Of a stretch of 64,000 nucleotides of DNA, positions 1-9,829 are shown piece by piece. Origin of the DNA: Antedon bifida. Lineage: Eukaryota > Echinodermata > Crinoidea > Comatulida > Antedonidae. Numbering within the stretch: position 1 is the stretch's first letter; each line of letters begins with the position of its first letter. The stretch is from contig OY727094.1 in assembly GCA_963402885.1 (NCBI GenBank), positions 26,104,501 through 26,168,500 on the forward strand, written 5' to 3'. A program made the position numbers and the translations under genes. The notes beneath the pieces were generated by a model, which did not search any database, was not told the origin of the DNA, and worked only from the letters and a program-made list of their open reading frames with translations.

Positions 1-850
1 TTAAGTTTTGGTTGAAATATTAATGATATTGAATAGAAAATGTTACATAAAACACAAAATTCATTCTGGTTATGTGGATTACACGCATTAAAACATGCAC
101 GAAAATATATAGGCCTAGTAGCTTCGAAAAATGCGTTTTAACCACTTCGTATTATCAAAATGAATTTAAATAAATCATTGAAAAGAATCCGTGAAATCGT
201 AATTGTTGCTATACAACCCGTCTTTCACAAAACACATGCATGAGTTAACCATATGCAATACAATAAATTATTCAAACTATAGAACATAATGTAATAGTAG
301 ATTTGACTTGACGCAACGTTCTCGGAAGACGGTTTGTTGCGACACGCATGCGCAGTCAGAAATCAACATCGGAATATCATCATTTTATGTTGGTTAGGTA
401 GAGGGAAATCAAAGCTTGCTTTAATTATGTTTTACACATTTTACTGTATTTACTCTCCACAAAATCGGACTAATAAGCGCTAGCTATACATTAAGTATTC
501 AAGTTATAGTGTAGAAAACTACAACAATTTATATTATAAAACCAATAAATGCACTGATTATTATAAATAACAGTATAAAACTGACTCCAAATAACGAGAG
601 GCAAGCCATGATTCAACGTTTCGATCTTTATTTGATCATCATCAGGAATGAACAATAATTCCAAAGGCAGACAATTATAACTATATTTATATTATCTGTA
701 TACTTTTTTCACTTCACTTTAGTTTGTGCATTTTATTTAGATTATACAACTAAATATATGTTGTCTTTTTATACGAATAACTCATCTAATGTCTACTACA
801 AACATATTTTTTAAACGCACCCTAAATGTTAATTGTATATTTATGTTACG
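1..850. other. AT-rich intergenic stretch, no gene seen
   Basis: I see no convincing exon, RNA gene or long repeat here. The sequence is AT-rich with scattered stop codons in every frame. One short CpG-containing patch with GCATGCGCAG lies near 340-360, but nothing shows that it is a promoter. Confidence 0.5.
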
Positions 851-1015
851 ATCTGTCTACATCACCATCACACTTTGTGTGACAAAAAAATGTTATGTGG
901 CCATATATGGGCACGATGATTTCATTTATATAATAATATATATTATATTATTATTACTACCATATTTGGGCACATCACATATTTTTGTCAAACTAGTTTG
1001 ATAGTGTAGACATAG
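851..1015. mobile_element. MITE, family with TCTGTCTACAC ends (degraded copy)
   Basis: The left end reads TCTGTCTACATCACC and the right end GATAGTGTAGACATAGA, which are imperfect inverted repeats. The interior carries GGCACATCACA and TTTTTGTCAAACTAGTTTG. The same ends and interior recur at 42539-42698 and 46219-46387, and interrupted at 15194-16886. It is a non-coding inverted-repeat element; the transposase superfamily cannot be told from this window. Confidence 0.7.
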
Positions 1016-1019
1016 ATTT

Positions 1020-2011
1020 ACATGGCCATAATAATAAATAAATATTTCTTGGATTTTCCAGAGAAAGAAAGTTTTATTATTATATTATAAGAATCATGAT
1101 AATGAATATAACCTTATTGATTCTGTCAGAATCTTTGTTTATTTATTCTTTCCTTAGCACTATTTTGTCCGTCAATTATCTTGATATGAGTTTCATCTAG
1201 CTAAGTCAATTTTCAGAGTATATTCCTTATGGCCAGGAATCGATTTGGTTATGTTTTCACGGTGCGCAATCAAAAATTACGCGGTCTACGCACGATTTAA
1301 CGAAATCACGTTTGTAATCATATCTTCACAAGCATGAATCACATTAAACAAAATTTGATACTCATAAATGTCAGGTCATATTTCATCATATGGCAATACA
1401 ATTAAGTGTGTAGCGCATATAACGCATGCGTACGCGCGCTTAAAATTTTTAAATTTGTCAACATTTATTTTCGATGAAATTAGAGTACGTTTCAGGCAAT
1501 TTTAAGCTTTTAAAAAATTGCCATGAGTGCGCAGATTGTTGCACGCGCACTGCGCGTTAAACGTTAATGCACTCTTTTTGCCCGATTTCTGTTTTTCAAC
1601 CTTTCTTTAATAATATCATCATATTTAATTCACTTTTCAACTCGAAATTGCGTTATACGAGCACGTAAAAAGTGACAGGCTACGCACGTGTAAGTTAACA
1701 AAATGGTGAAAATATGCTAAATTTCTACCTGTACTCTCCTGAGCTTTATATCATATTAATTTAATGTTTTGTCATGCAATCCTTCCAACAATAAATAATA
1801 CGTACTTTTTATATATTAAATTATTTTTGATATTTTCACACTCAATAAGTGGCCTACATCCGTGACAGCACAGATGTGTGGTATAGTGTGCGATTGTAAC
1901 TATGGTACAAGATGCGTGATGCTGTTAGCCATCTTGGTATCAGTTTGGCTACCAATGATGTTGACACCAGTCTACCACGATGAGGTAGCATCTCCGACTT
2001 CAGACTGGGAT
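1020..2011. other. AT-rich intergenic stretch with GCGC/GCATGC clusters
   Basis: No supported gene. Near 1400-1440 and 1520-1560 there are clusters of alternating GC-rich words (GCATGCGTACGCGCGC, GCACGCGCACTGCGCG) in otherwise AT-rich DNA. A short plus-strand reading frame near 1862-2185 runs into the T-tract at 2012 and has no other support. Confidence 0.45.
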
Positions 2012-2044
2012 GTTTTTGTTTTGTTTTTTTTTTGTTTTTTTTTT
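2012..2044 (-). other. Poly(A) tract (T-tract on plus strand) ending the cyclin-box retrocopy
   Basis: About 33 bases are nearly all T on the plus strand, broken by three single G. On the minus strand this is an A-tract. An AATAAA signal lies at 2065-2060, about 15 bases upstream of it, and the intronless cyclin-box frame lies further upstream on the same strand. This order is that of a retroposed mRNA. I did not find a clear target-site duplication. Confidence 0.5.
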
Positions 2045-2825
2045 AATTCCTTATACGAGTTTATTGAACAAATTACTTATTTTAATTATTTACTATACAA
2101 TAATATAGGCCTAAAACCTATTATATACGAAATTAATAAGGGAAAATATTTAAAAATTACAATATTATTTTTGTTTATTTTTTAAAATTATTTCTTACTA
2201 ACTAAATCAACTTACGATAACATTTTTTTATTTATTTAAAAATTTATTATTAAAATATAAACTCGTACAAATTTTTTTTTAATTCTTACTAACTAAAAAC
2301 TTATATCAACTAAATATCAATAACAATGTTTTTGAAACTAATTAAATAATGTTGTTTTTGTTTTTTTCCTCCTTCTTTTGTACTGCTTACTAACTAAAAA
2401 CTTACATTAACTTAAAGGGATTGTTACTGAAACGAATTACTTATTTTAATCATTATTATTAATAATCTATTTTTAATTTATTATTGGTATTATTATTATC
2501 CTCCTTATAGCTTTTTTTTATCATATAATGTTACGATAGCAATATTACAATATATTTTGCTATTAACATTACTTAACTTACTTTGTTTTTCTTAAGTACA
2601 AGTGCTGCAGTAATCTACATTTTTAAAACGTTATTTTATATACTCATTACCTTACATAGTACTTAGATATTGCACATCTTAGACTAATATATTTAGTTTA
2701 ACTTTTCTTTAATCCATTTAATCTTCTTAACATTCCTATAACTATGTTCTAGATCTAATCCCTTAAATTGTTTTGTCTTAACGTAAATGGTTACTTAAAT
2801 TATGTTTTAAATTATCTTAATTTGT
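2045..2825 (-). other. Probable 3' untranslated region of the cyclin-box gene
   Basis: A very AT-rich stretch between the stop codon of the cyclin-box frame and the A-tract. It carries AATAAA at 2065-2060 (minus). Three loose copies of CTTACTAACTAAAAACTTA-like sequence occur on the plus strand near 2190, 2285 and 2385. No other gene is visible. Confidence 0.45.
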
Positions 2826-4304
2826 TTAAGAACTATCGTAATTATTCTCAAAATCGAATGAATCTTGTAATTCAAGTTTCTCAAGAATTGCGTTAATTAT
2901 TAAGTAAGCTATTGCGGATGGCTTTACTGTTATTGTAAGAGATATTTTATTTGTAATCAAATATTTGACAGATTCGTGTCTCACTCTTTCTATTCTACGT
3001 TTGTTATTGTTTGTTGTAGCTTTACTGATTGCAATATCGCAAAAAATGTGAACAAAATCAAGACAAGTGACACTATTGATATTAAAGTTTACTATCTGTA
3101 ATATTTTAAATTCTATTTGGGCAATTTTTTTAGGATTAAAGAAGCCAAGATTCCGGAGGCGGTCACAAGCATAAGGGATGATGTGTTTAGATTGGTATCG
3201 TTCAGCACATTTCAATGCAAGGCAAAATGATGCAATTGCCAATTCCTCGAGATCTCCAAGTTTAAATGCTGTGTTATCACAGATTAGTACATTTTCTATA
3301 ATTGTTAGGCTACGATGTACAATATCATAATCGATTATGTATTCATAACGTATGAGTTCAGATCGAATATTACATAAAAATTCTACCATATGATCTTTGA
3401 CTGATTGTGATTCAAAATGTGCCCATGGATTTTCAGATATTTGTTCACGATTAATTAATGAATTAAAATATTCTTTATTAGATTCAAGTTCAAAATTTTC
3501 ATTTGAAATGTCGTTAGAATTGTTATCACCACTACCTGGAAAATGAAACAAAACATCACCATTTCCATTTTCAACTTCACTGCTAATACTAATAATGGTG
3601 TCACTATCACTACTACAATCACTAGGCATATCATTTGTATTTGGAGACAACATTTGATCTTCACAAGGCCTACTACTACTACTATCACTATCACTGCTAC
3701 TACTAATAATGATGTCACTATCACTACTACAATCACTACTTATTATGATAGGCATATCATTTGTATTTGGAGACAACATTTGATCTTCACTAGGCCTACT
3801 ACTACTATCACCATCACTGCTAATGATGTCACTATCACTATTTCTATCACTACTTACTATAATAGGCATATCATTTGTATTTGGAGACAACATTTGATCT
3901 TCACTAGGCCTACTACTACTATCACTATCACTGCTGCTACTAATAATGATGTCACTATCACTACTATCACTACTTATTATGATAGGCATATCATTTGTAT
4001 TTGAAGAAAAAATTTGGTCGTCACTAGTAGGCCTATTTAATTCATGATTGAAATGACAATAATTTATATCAGCTGATTTGTTTTCCGTTTTTATAAGTGT
4101 ATCTAATTCGTGTAACTTACAAGTTGGGTTAACATTAGCGTTTCTTCTGACATAAGGACACCCCCTGTTTCTAGGCCTAGCCCTTCTATTCCTCACCTGG
4201 AGGAACCTAGCGTACTTAGCGGCGGGATACTCATTTGATCTCACCGCATTCTGGGCTTCTTCTAAAGAAGCATTATATCTTCTTTTAAATATCAACTTTG
4301 CCAT
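2826..4304 (-). CDS. Intronless cyclin-box protein with Ser/Asp-rich repeat region, 492 aa
   Basis: A single uninterrupted frame from ATG at 4304 to the stop at 2826. Residues 1-60 are basic and Arg-rich (MAKLIFKRRYNA, NRRARPRNRG). Residues about 100-235 are four tandem Ser/Asp-rich repeats (SEDQMLSPNTNDMPII, SDSDIIISSSSDSDSS). Residues 291-492 look like a cyclin fold: ELAIASFCLALKCAE resembles cyclin-box helix 3, and EFKILQIVNFNINSVTCLDFVHIF resembles the helix-5 region. Cyclins activate cyclin-dependent kinases; whether this one does is unknown. The nearest type is unclear (A/B or G/I-like by eye). The lack of introns, a 3' AATAAA and an A-tract suggest a retroposed copy that kept its frame. 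Whether it is expressed cannot be seen. The frame itself is certain; the cyclin call is moderate. Confidence 0.65.
   Translation of the reverse strand: MAKLIFKRRYNASLEEAQNAVRSNEYPAAKYARFLQVRNRRARPRNRGCPYVRRNANVNPTCKLHELDTLIKTENKSADINYCHFNHELNRPTSDDQIFSSNTNDMPIIISSDSSDSDIIISSSSDSDSSSRPSEDQMLSPNTNDMPIIVSSDRNSDSDIISSDGDSSSRPSEDQMLSPNTNDMPIIISSDCSSDSDIIISSSSDSDSSSSRPCEDQMLSPNTNDMPSDCSSDSDTIISISSEVENGNGDVLFHFPGSGDNNSNDISNENFELESNKEYFNSLINREQISENPWAHFESQSVKDHMVEFLCNIRSELIRYEYIIDYDIVHRSLTIIENVLICDNTAFKLGDLEELAIASFCLALKCAERYQSKHIIPYACDRLRNLGFFNPKKIAQIEFKILQIVNFNINSVTCLDFVHIFCDIAISKATTNNNKRRIERVRHESVKYLITNKISLTITVKPSAIAYLIINAILEKLELQDSFDFENNYDSS
3575..4020. repeat. Coding minisatellite, about four units of 115-125 bp
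   Basis: The plus-strand word CATATCATTTGTATTTGGAG begins units near 3628, 3753, 3868 and 3988 (the last slightly diverged). Between them lie ACT/ATC/TCA-rich trinucleotide runs of varying length. On the minus strand it encodes the Ser/Asp-rich repeats of the cyclin-box protein. Unit lengths differ in multiples compatible with the open frame. Confidence 0.85.
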
Positions 4305-4309
4305 AGCAG

Positions 4310-4735
4310 ATGATGTAAGTATAGCAAACGTAATAGGAAATAGATGTACAGTATTTCCAAACTGAATTGCACTGTAAAAGCGGTTTTATTTCGTTTTAAT
4401 GAAGAGCAATTTGAAATCACTGTTCATCGATTGAAAGAATTTTTCATTCTGACTTAAATTTGGAATGGTCGTTAGTTATTTTCGAATATTTGATGACGTA
4501 AAAATGGTTGCGCAGTTCTATTGTAAGCGCGGTGAGCGCACTAACTAGCCAATTGAATACCACTATGTTACTAGCTCTTGGAAACTATTATCTCCTAAAT
4601 GCGCGCACTACACAGAGGCCCCGTTTCTGCTGCCAAAACGTCGTAGCATTGCTTTCTATTTTAAATCTAATGAGCAGAAGTGGCAACGAATTTACACCGC
4701 ACATACAAGCACAATCTAAAAATGTAGAATGGGCA
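4310..4735. other. Spacer upstream of the cyclin-box gene
   Basis: No supported exon or repeat. It separates the cyclin-box start codon from the SANT-like exon fragment. A plus-strand reading frame at 4508-4765 overlaps it but has no recognisable domain or good splice context. Confidence 0.4.
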
Positions 4736-4740
4736 TTGAC

Positions 4741-4970
4741 TAGTACTGTTTTCGTACAATTTTGAGTTTGCTGTTAACTTGCTTTGGCGTTAAGTCTACC
4801 ACAAATTCTGCTTTTATTTTGTTTGAGATACTTGTGTAAATCTCGGTATCTCTTCTGTTGCCATGCAGTCTCCCCCCAACCTTCGCTTCTCCCCACAATT
4901 GAATTGCAAAAATAGTTATTTCTTCCGAGTCCACAGTGACATTTTGATCTGTTGTTTGACCCTCAATGTC
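4741..4970 (-). CDS. Myb/SANT-like DNA-binding domain exon (partial gene or relic)
   Basis: Read on the minus strand, the frame contains SEEITIFAIQLWGE, then YTSISNKIKAEF, then PKQVNSKLKIVRKQY. This matches the layout of the Myb/SANT-like (MSANTD, trihelix) domain found in transcription regulators and in Harbinger-type transposon partner proteins: a first helix with a conserved Trp, a spacer, and a last helix ending in K-K/R-Q-Y. There is no in-frame ATG before the domain, so it is an internal exon or a decayed copy. A donor candidate (ACA|GTACTA) sits just before the stop. No partner exon was found nearby. The domain match is from memory of the family. Confidence 0.5.
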
Positions 4971-5212
4971 TACATGGGTAAGTTTCTTTTAATTGAATAA
5001 AGGCCAGCATAGCCTGGTACTAATATTAATAATATAACAATTATAATTTGTTATGTCCAGGGACAAGCATTCCATCTCAGACGTAGTTGTTTGTGCTCTC
5101 TGTGCCACCTCCTGAGGGCTCACTATTCAAGAACTCAACATTAATAGAGAGAAACGCAGTGATACTGAACATTTATTAATAATGTATATGGTAAAGATTA
5201 GGCTGTTAGTAT

Positions 5213-5290
5213 GGTATGAAGCCGCTCAACCGAGATTCGAACTCTGAACTTTCTGCTTGATATATGCACGGACGCTCTAACGAGCCTGGA
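5213..5290 (-). repeat. tRNA-like sequence, probable head of a tRNA-derived SINE
   Basis: On the minus strand it has a box A-like GCTCGTTAGAGCG and a box B-like AGAGTTCGAATCTC spaced as in a tRNA gene, followed by GGTTGAGCGGC. It does not fold into a clean cloverleaf by eye. Promoter boxes without a proper acceptor stem suggest a SINE head rather than a working tRNA gene. Confidence 0.5.
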
Positions 5291-5299
5291 TTTCCGAAG

Positions 5300-5848
5300 A
5301 GATACCTTTAAATTCACAGGCATAAACTCTAAAGTCTAAACCACTTTGTTAGTGTATTATCAATGTTGTTGCAAAGGTTGATATTTACAAAGGGGTATAA
5401 AACAAGGGATTGTTTACACCCGGAGCTACCCTTTAAGGCATAATTTCGTAAAATTAATTTTATGTTAAAAGGACCTCGGAATTAATATTAATGCAAACAA
5501 TAAAAATAAATTCAAGCTGTTGTCTATTAAACAGGACGGTATTATTGTTTTCAAAACGTTTTTATTTATGAATGATTAAGTTAAGCCTTCGTGGAAATCA
5601 TCTTCTTTGTAATCCGTACGTACGTTGCTATAACTCGTATTTGATCAAACACAAAAGAACATCAATGAGCTAACCATAATATGCTAATCAATTATTCAAA
5701 CTGTATAGAACATAATAGCGGAGCTAGCTGTATGTAAACGAAAGAAAGGTCATTATAGGCCTACGCACAAGAATCCATTATTATCTATAGGCCTCATTTT
5801 CATTCAATATTATACACGCCTAGTAGAGCAAAAATAAACTGTGGCTGT
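5300..5848. other. Spacer, no gene seen
   Basis: AT-rich sequence without convincing exons. Near 5755-5810 the word TAGGCCT occurs twice, as it does elsewhere in the window. Confidence 0.4.
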
Positions 5849-5900
5849 GTTAAATCAGGGAGATGTAAAATAAATTTATTTTACATCTCCCTGGTTAAAT
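5849..5900. mobile_element. 38-bp palindromic mini-transposon with 7-bp target duplication
   Basis: Positions 5856-5893 form a perfect palindrome whose arms begin CAGGGAGATGTAAAATAAA. It is bounded on both sides by GTTAAAT (5849-5855 and 5894-5900). Its ends are identical to those of the 22-bp palindrome at 25707-25728. Ends beginning CAGGG and duplications of 7-8 bp are typical of hAT transposons; the superfamily is inference. Confidence 0.7.
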
Positions 5901-6197
5901 ACGTCATTTGACGAGAGACGACCACCGCTGTGTCGAACCGCTTTGTTTGATCTAATAATACTACGGGTGTAAATTCAGACGTTCAAATTACGCGTGGAGT
6001 GCCAATTTCATTCATCTACCTACCATCAAGTTTGTGAAAACGACGGGAAAAATGTCATTTAAGCGATGAATATTGATTAAATGCGCCGATAAATCATAAT
6101 AGTCGCCGGCTGAGTAAAGCCTATACTGTGGTATATACAGTCTAAAAATCAGACTATAGCAACGGTAAGCTACTTATCGAAGACGTAATATATTCCC

Positions 6198-8713
6198 ATG
6201 ACTCAGACAGGTGTGTGCTGGGACGTGAACACTATCAGGAATGTGGAGTGTACGTGTGTTTATCCACCACCTATATTCGATGTTTCCCTTCCAGATACCA
6301 GCGACAGAGGTAATTTATCAATCTATTTATTAATAATATTATGCTACTGTTTTAATCTATCAATTTAGATTTCAATATATAAATGTACTGGTGTTGTGGT
6401 GCATGGGGGAATTTCTGGAAAGGTTTTACAATCTTTAGGACTACACTTCCATCTTTCTGAACCCCTTCCCCCAACATCCGATTTCTCTAGAGATGTATCT
6501 CATTAACGGAGAATGTTTGTACGTCTGTTCGTGGTCCCCTATACACATTTTGGTTATTTCACGCTGGTGGTACATATCAAAATGACTGGAATGGACTAGG
6601 CCTACATTTCAATCGAACCGGGAAGCCTGAGGGGCGGGTTAGGATTCGGAAGGGAGGGGTACTGATACTGCGGTATCAAAATGACCGGTATTGTAGGCCT
6701 ACTGTAGGCTTTGCTAGAAACCATATCAAACTCTTCGATGCATGATATGGCGGTATATAGATAATTACATTAATGCAGCCATTGTATAGCATTTATTTGA
6801 TTTGGATGTGAAAAAGAACAATGCTGTTGACATTTGAGATTCATTAAACAAGGGCGTTTTTCCTGAGATCAGTATTACATGTTTACTAATGTCACTGTTA
6901 TTTCCTTCATGGTGTATCCATATCTAATGACTGCCTGTTATGGTAATTAGATAATGGTTTGGATGTGGCAAAACGCGATGAAAGTGTGGTAGTTGTGGTG
7001 GTTAGGCTTGAGGTTCTAATCTGATTTTGTTGAAATACGGTATTGAAGATAATTCACATTGGCAACATTCGCGTATGTCTGCTGATGCCTAAAATAACAA
7101 ATATAACAAGGGCGGTTGAGACGGCAAAAACGTCTTTCTATTGGTTTGGATACATCGTCGTCGGTAGTTTAAGTCCGCCAACCAACAAGTTATTAAAAAG
7201 TCAAATACGAATCTTTAATTACAGTTTCAATATTATTACTAGGCAGAGCTACCCACTATTATTAATTCTTGGAACATGTGAATTAAGCGTAACAACAAAC
7301 GAAGTCACATTAAATAGCACTTTATGGACACGCCAACGACATATTTACAGTAAATGGGTACTTCGTCTAAACAAATGGTATGAAAATGACACAAGCAAAA
7401 GTCAAATTTGATCAATATAGGTCTAACGATATTAAAAGTTTACTGGTTTCATTTTGGGGATTTTTATTTATTGCAGATGACCGACGATGGTGGTTTTGGA
7501 TAATCATCACCATGGTCATTCTCGGCACTGGTAGTTGTATTTTAGCTTGCATCAGAAATCGGAGAAATAAGGTACGTTTGAACTGATAACAACATTCAGT
7601 TTGTGTTGATAATCGTCTGTCGTTCCGAAACGAAGTAAAGCTTGGTTTCCACTAGCGACGCAACGTAACGCAACATAATGTCCTTCCAATAATTGTGTTT
7701 GCCCCCGCCTGCGTGAAATCCAACCTACTTGTGATTACGCAATGCAGCACTTTGCGTCGATACGTCACTGCGTTGCGTTGCGTTCTAGTGGGAACCAGGC
7801 TTTAATAATAAATAATGAATGAAAATGCATTGAAAACGAATGCTCACTACGACGACGACGACGACGACGACGTAATAAGAGTTTCGATTTGCGACGACCA
7901 AACTAGGTCTACGTCATGTTATACATTATGCACACGCGGGAATGGGTGGACGCGTGTGTGCGTTTGATGGTTTCTAGGTCCACGGCAACGACCGACACGA
8001 CATATCGATTGACCTGGGTTTCACCGTCGGTCCTCGGTCGTCGCAAAAAAAAAGATTTAAAACTGGTAACGACAAAGACGGACGTGGCTATTACGACAGC
8101 TGGTTGGTAATTGTAAAGACGGCGACGATGCTAATTATGACGACGGTGACTATGATAGTGGCTAAGGTGATGACATTGGCGACCAGAAAGGGTAATATTG
8201 GGTTGGGTTATAGTTAAGATATGATTACAACGACTGGTGAATGGTTATGCCGAATAGTGAATGGTTCGGACAAAAGATTTTGGAAGATTAAGACGACAGT
8301 GTAAGTGGGAGGTCGATAATTATAACTGGTGTGAATGGTTAAGAAGACGACGTCGTACAGTGGCTGTGACGACTGATGTTTGAATCATGGTTGACTCGAC
8401 GACGCTGATCATGCTTAGGCGAAGATGCGACAGGTAATACATTAGACGGCGACCGTGATTATGACGATTGTTCCATGATTACAATTTTGCGACAATGACG
8501 ACAAGACGATGATTATGACGACTGATAAATGGTTAAAATGGAGACGATAGTGACTACACACATCACTCCAGTTATTAAACATGATTATGATGCAGATAAA
8601 TAATACAGTATCTTAATGTAAAAATGACAACAGGCAACTAATATAAAAAATCAATCCAATTAAAAGTAAATGTTATGTTTTGATTACAGATGCAGATGTG
8701 GAACGTACAGTAA
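6198..8713 (+). CDS. Predicted three-exon single-pass membrane microprotein, 76 aa
   Basis: I join exons 6198-6309, 7477-7571 and 8690-8713. All junctions are GT/AG: donors AGAG|GTAATT and AAG|GTACGT, acceptors TTGCAG| and TTACAG|. Phases match (1, then 0). The start ATG is the first after an in-frame stop at 6186. Residues 1-37 hold three Cys (C7, C18, C20) and a CVYPPP motif. Residues about 41-60 are a hydrophobic membrane segment that begins RRWWFW and is followed by the basic stop RNRRNK. With no signal peptide, the N-terminus probably faces outside. I do not recognise the family. WWFW before a membrane span followed by basic residues recalls WBP1/VOPP1-type proteins only weakly. Two MITEs sit in intron 2. 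The model is inferred from splice signals alone. Confidence 0.45.
7637..7803. mobile_element. MITE with AAGCTTGGTTTCCACTAG ends
   Basis: The left end, AAGCTTGGTTTCCACTAGCG, and the right end, TTCTAGTGGGAACCAGGCTT, are inverted repeats flanking GCAACG-rich subterminal sequence. Related copies lie at 41944-42069 and, shortened, at 9749-9829. It lies in intron 2 of the predicted microprotein gene. Confidence 0.75.
7851..7873. repeat. (ACG)n trinucleotide microsatellite
   Basis: An uninterrupted run of GACGACGACG. The following 700 bases (to about 8570) remain rich in scattered GACGA words, as if derived from older expansion of the same motif. Confidence 0.85.
7888..8047. mobile_element. MITE with TTTGCGACGACC ends
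   Basis: The left end TTTGCGACGACC is matched by the right end GGTCGTCGCAAA. Inside are TGATGGTTTCTAGGTC and GATTGACCT, which also occur near 30980 and, inverted and diverged, at 18567-18748. It is a non-coding inverted-repeat element of about 160 bp. Confidence 0.8.
8050..8689. other. Intron sequence rich in GACGA words
   Basis: Intron 2 of the predicted microprotein gene. The stretch is a diffuse low-complexity region of GACGA, GATGA and GTGA words without a fixed period. No RNA gene or exon is evident. Confidence 0.5.
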
Positions 8714-8719
8714 TGTCTG

Positions 8720-9740
8720 TTAGTAGTGAGTCTACTAAAATGTGCTCTTCCTGTTGATTGGCGGCTTATAGCATCCTGGTCTTAAATACCCGTCACAGCA
8801 ATATCCATGATCGGATAGCAATATCCATGATTAATCTTAAACTTCGGAGCTCAAACATTTTTAGGACTGATCATTAGCCTATGTGAAATGCCGAAATATG
8901 TACCGTAATATGTGCCTGATTCGGAAATAAAACAGGAAAGAGTCCCTGGTTTACACATGAATGCGATTTACAATTTAATCACCAACATTCACTACAGCTA
9001 GAGCGTAATAGCACCTTTTAAAAAGGATTTTGTTAACGCAGAGATGCATTGATTTGTATGTTATATTTTTGTATATACAATATTAGTTATTATCTTTTGT
9101 ATACCTTTGTGTTCTACACCACTATAGAAAGTTAGTGTTATTAATGATATCCATGACGGGCATAAAAGTCTTTTGAGATTTAGAAATATTTAGTAGGCCT
9201 ATGTCAAAATTCTGCATATTTAATCAGATATGGGTTATGCAATCATCATAGAGGTATACATTCTAGCATTATACCGCTGTATGTAATAATATCTGGTAAA
9301 TTGTTTGTTCTATACCTATTTTGATCAGATATGGGTACTACAACTATGGAGGCATAAAAGATAGCATATAGTATATAATATATAATAAGTAATGCAGATA
9401 CGGTAATGTGTTTTCTCGTTTCAAATGTCATTAGTAAGTTATTGCCTTATGGACATGTCAAATGAATAAATTATTCATTTATTTGATTTCAGAAATAACT
9501 CTTTAAATTCATATACAAATGTAATCAGAGTGACTATCCTATACTGTCATTATGGGTAGTAGGTTCTAGACAGTGATTTAGCTTAATATTCATAAAAAGA
9601 AAAACATTTTGGCACACATAGCGTGTCATAACTACACCTATGCTGGATGAAAGCGATCTGGAATTGGTGAAAAAGAAATAAAAATAGCATTCCATAAAAG
9701 AACACAAAGTCTATTGTGTCCATATGTTGATTAATACCCA
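8720..9740. other. Spacer downstream of the microprotein gene
   Basis: No supported gene. An AATAAA at about 8926 could serve as poly(A) signal for the microprotein transcript, about 210 bases after its stop. CAATATCCATGAT occurs twice near 8800 and 8819. Confidence 0.35.
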
Positions 9741-9748
9741 AAGTTAAA

Positions 9749-9829
9749 GCTTGGATCCCACTGACACGCAAGAACGTGGACGCAAAGTACAGTAAGAACA
9801 TAACCTGGCGTGTCATATGTGGGAACCGA
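9749..9829. mobile_element. Short MITE related to the TGGTTTCCACTAG family
   Basis: AGCTTGGATCCCACTGACAC at the left is the inverted partner of GGCGTGTCATATGTGGGAACC at the right, and both resemble the ends of 7637-7803. At about 80 bp it is shorter than the other copies. Confidence 0.5.

Noticed and set aside
1862..2185. Plus-strand frame with a hydrophobic, signal-like start
   Set aside because: It reads through the T-tract (Phe-rich) and AT-rich DNA, has no splice context and no recognisable domain.
3455..4004. Overlapping frames on both strands rich in Thr/Ile or Val/Ile
   Set aside because: They are shadows of the trinucleotide-rich minisatellite in the cyclin-box gene.
7043..7411. 122-codon frame overlapping intron 1 of the microprotein model
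   Set aside because: No domain, and the splice-consistent model uses a different frame just downstream. I treat it as chance.
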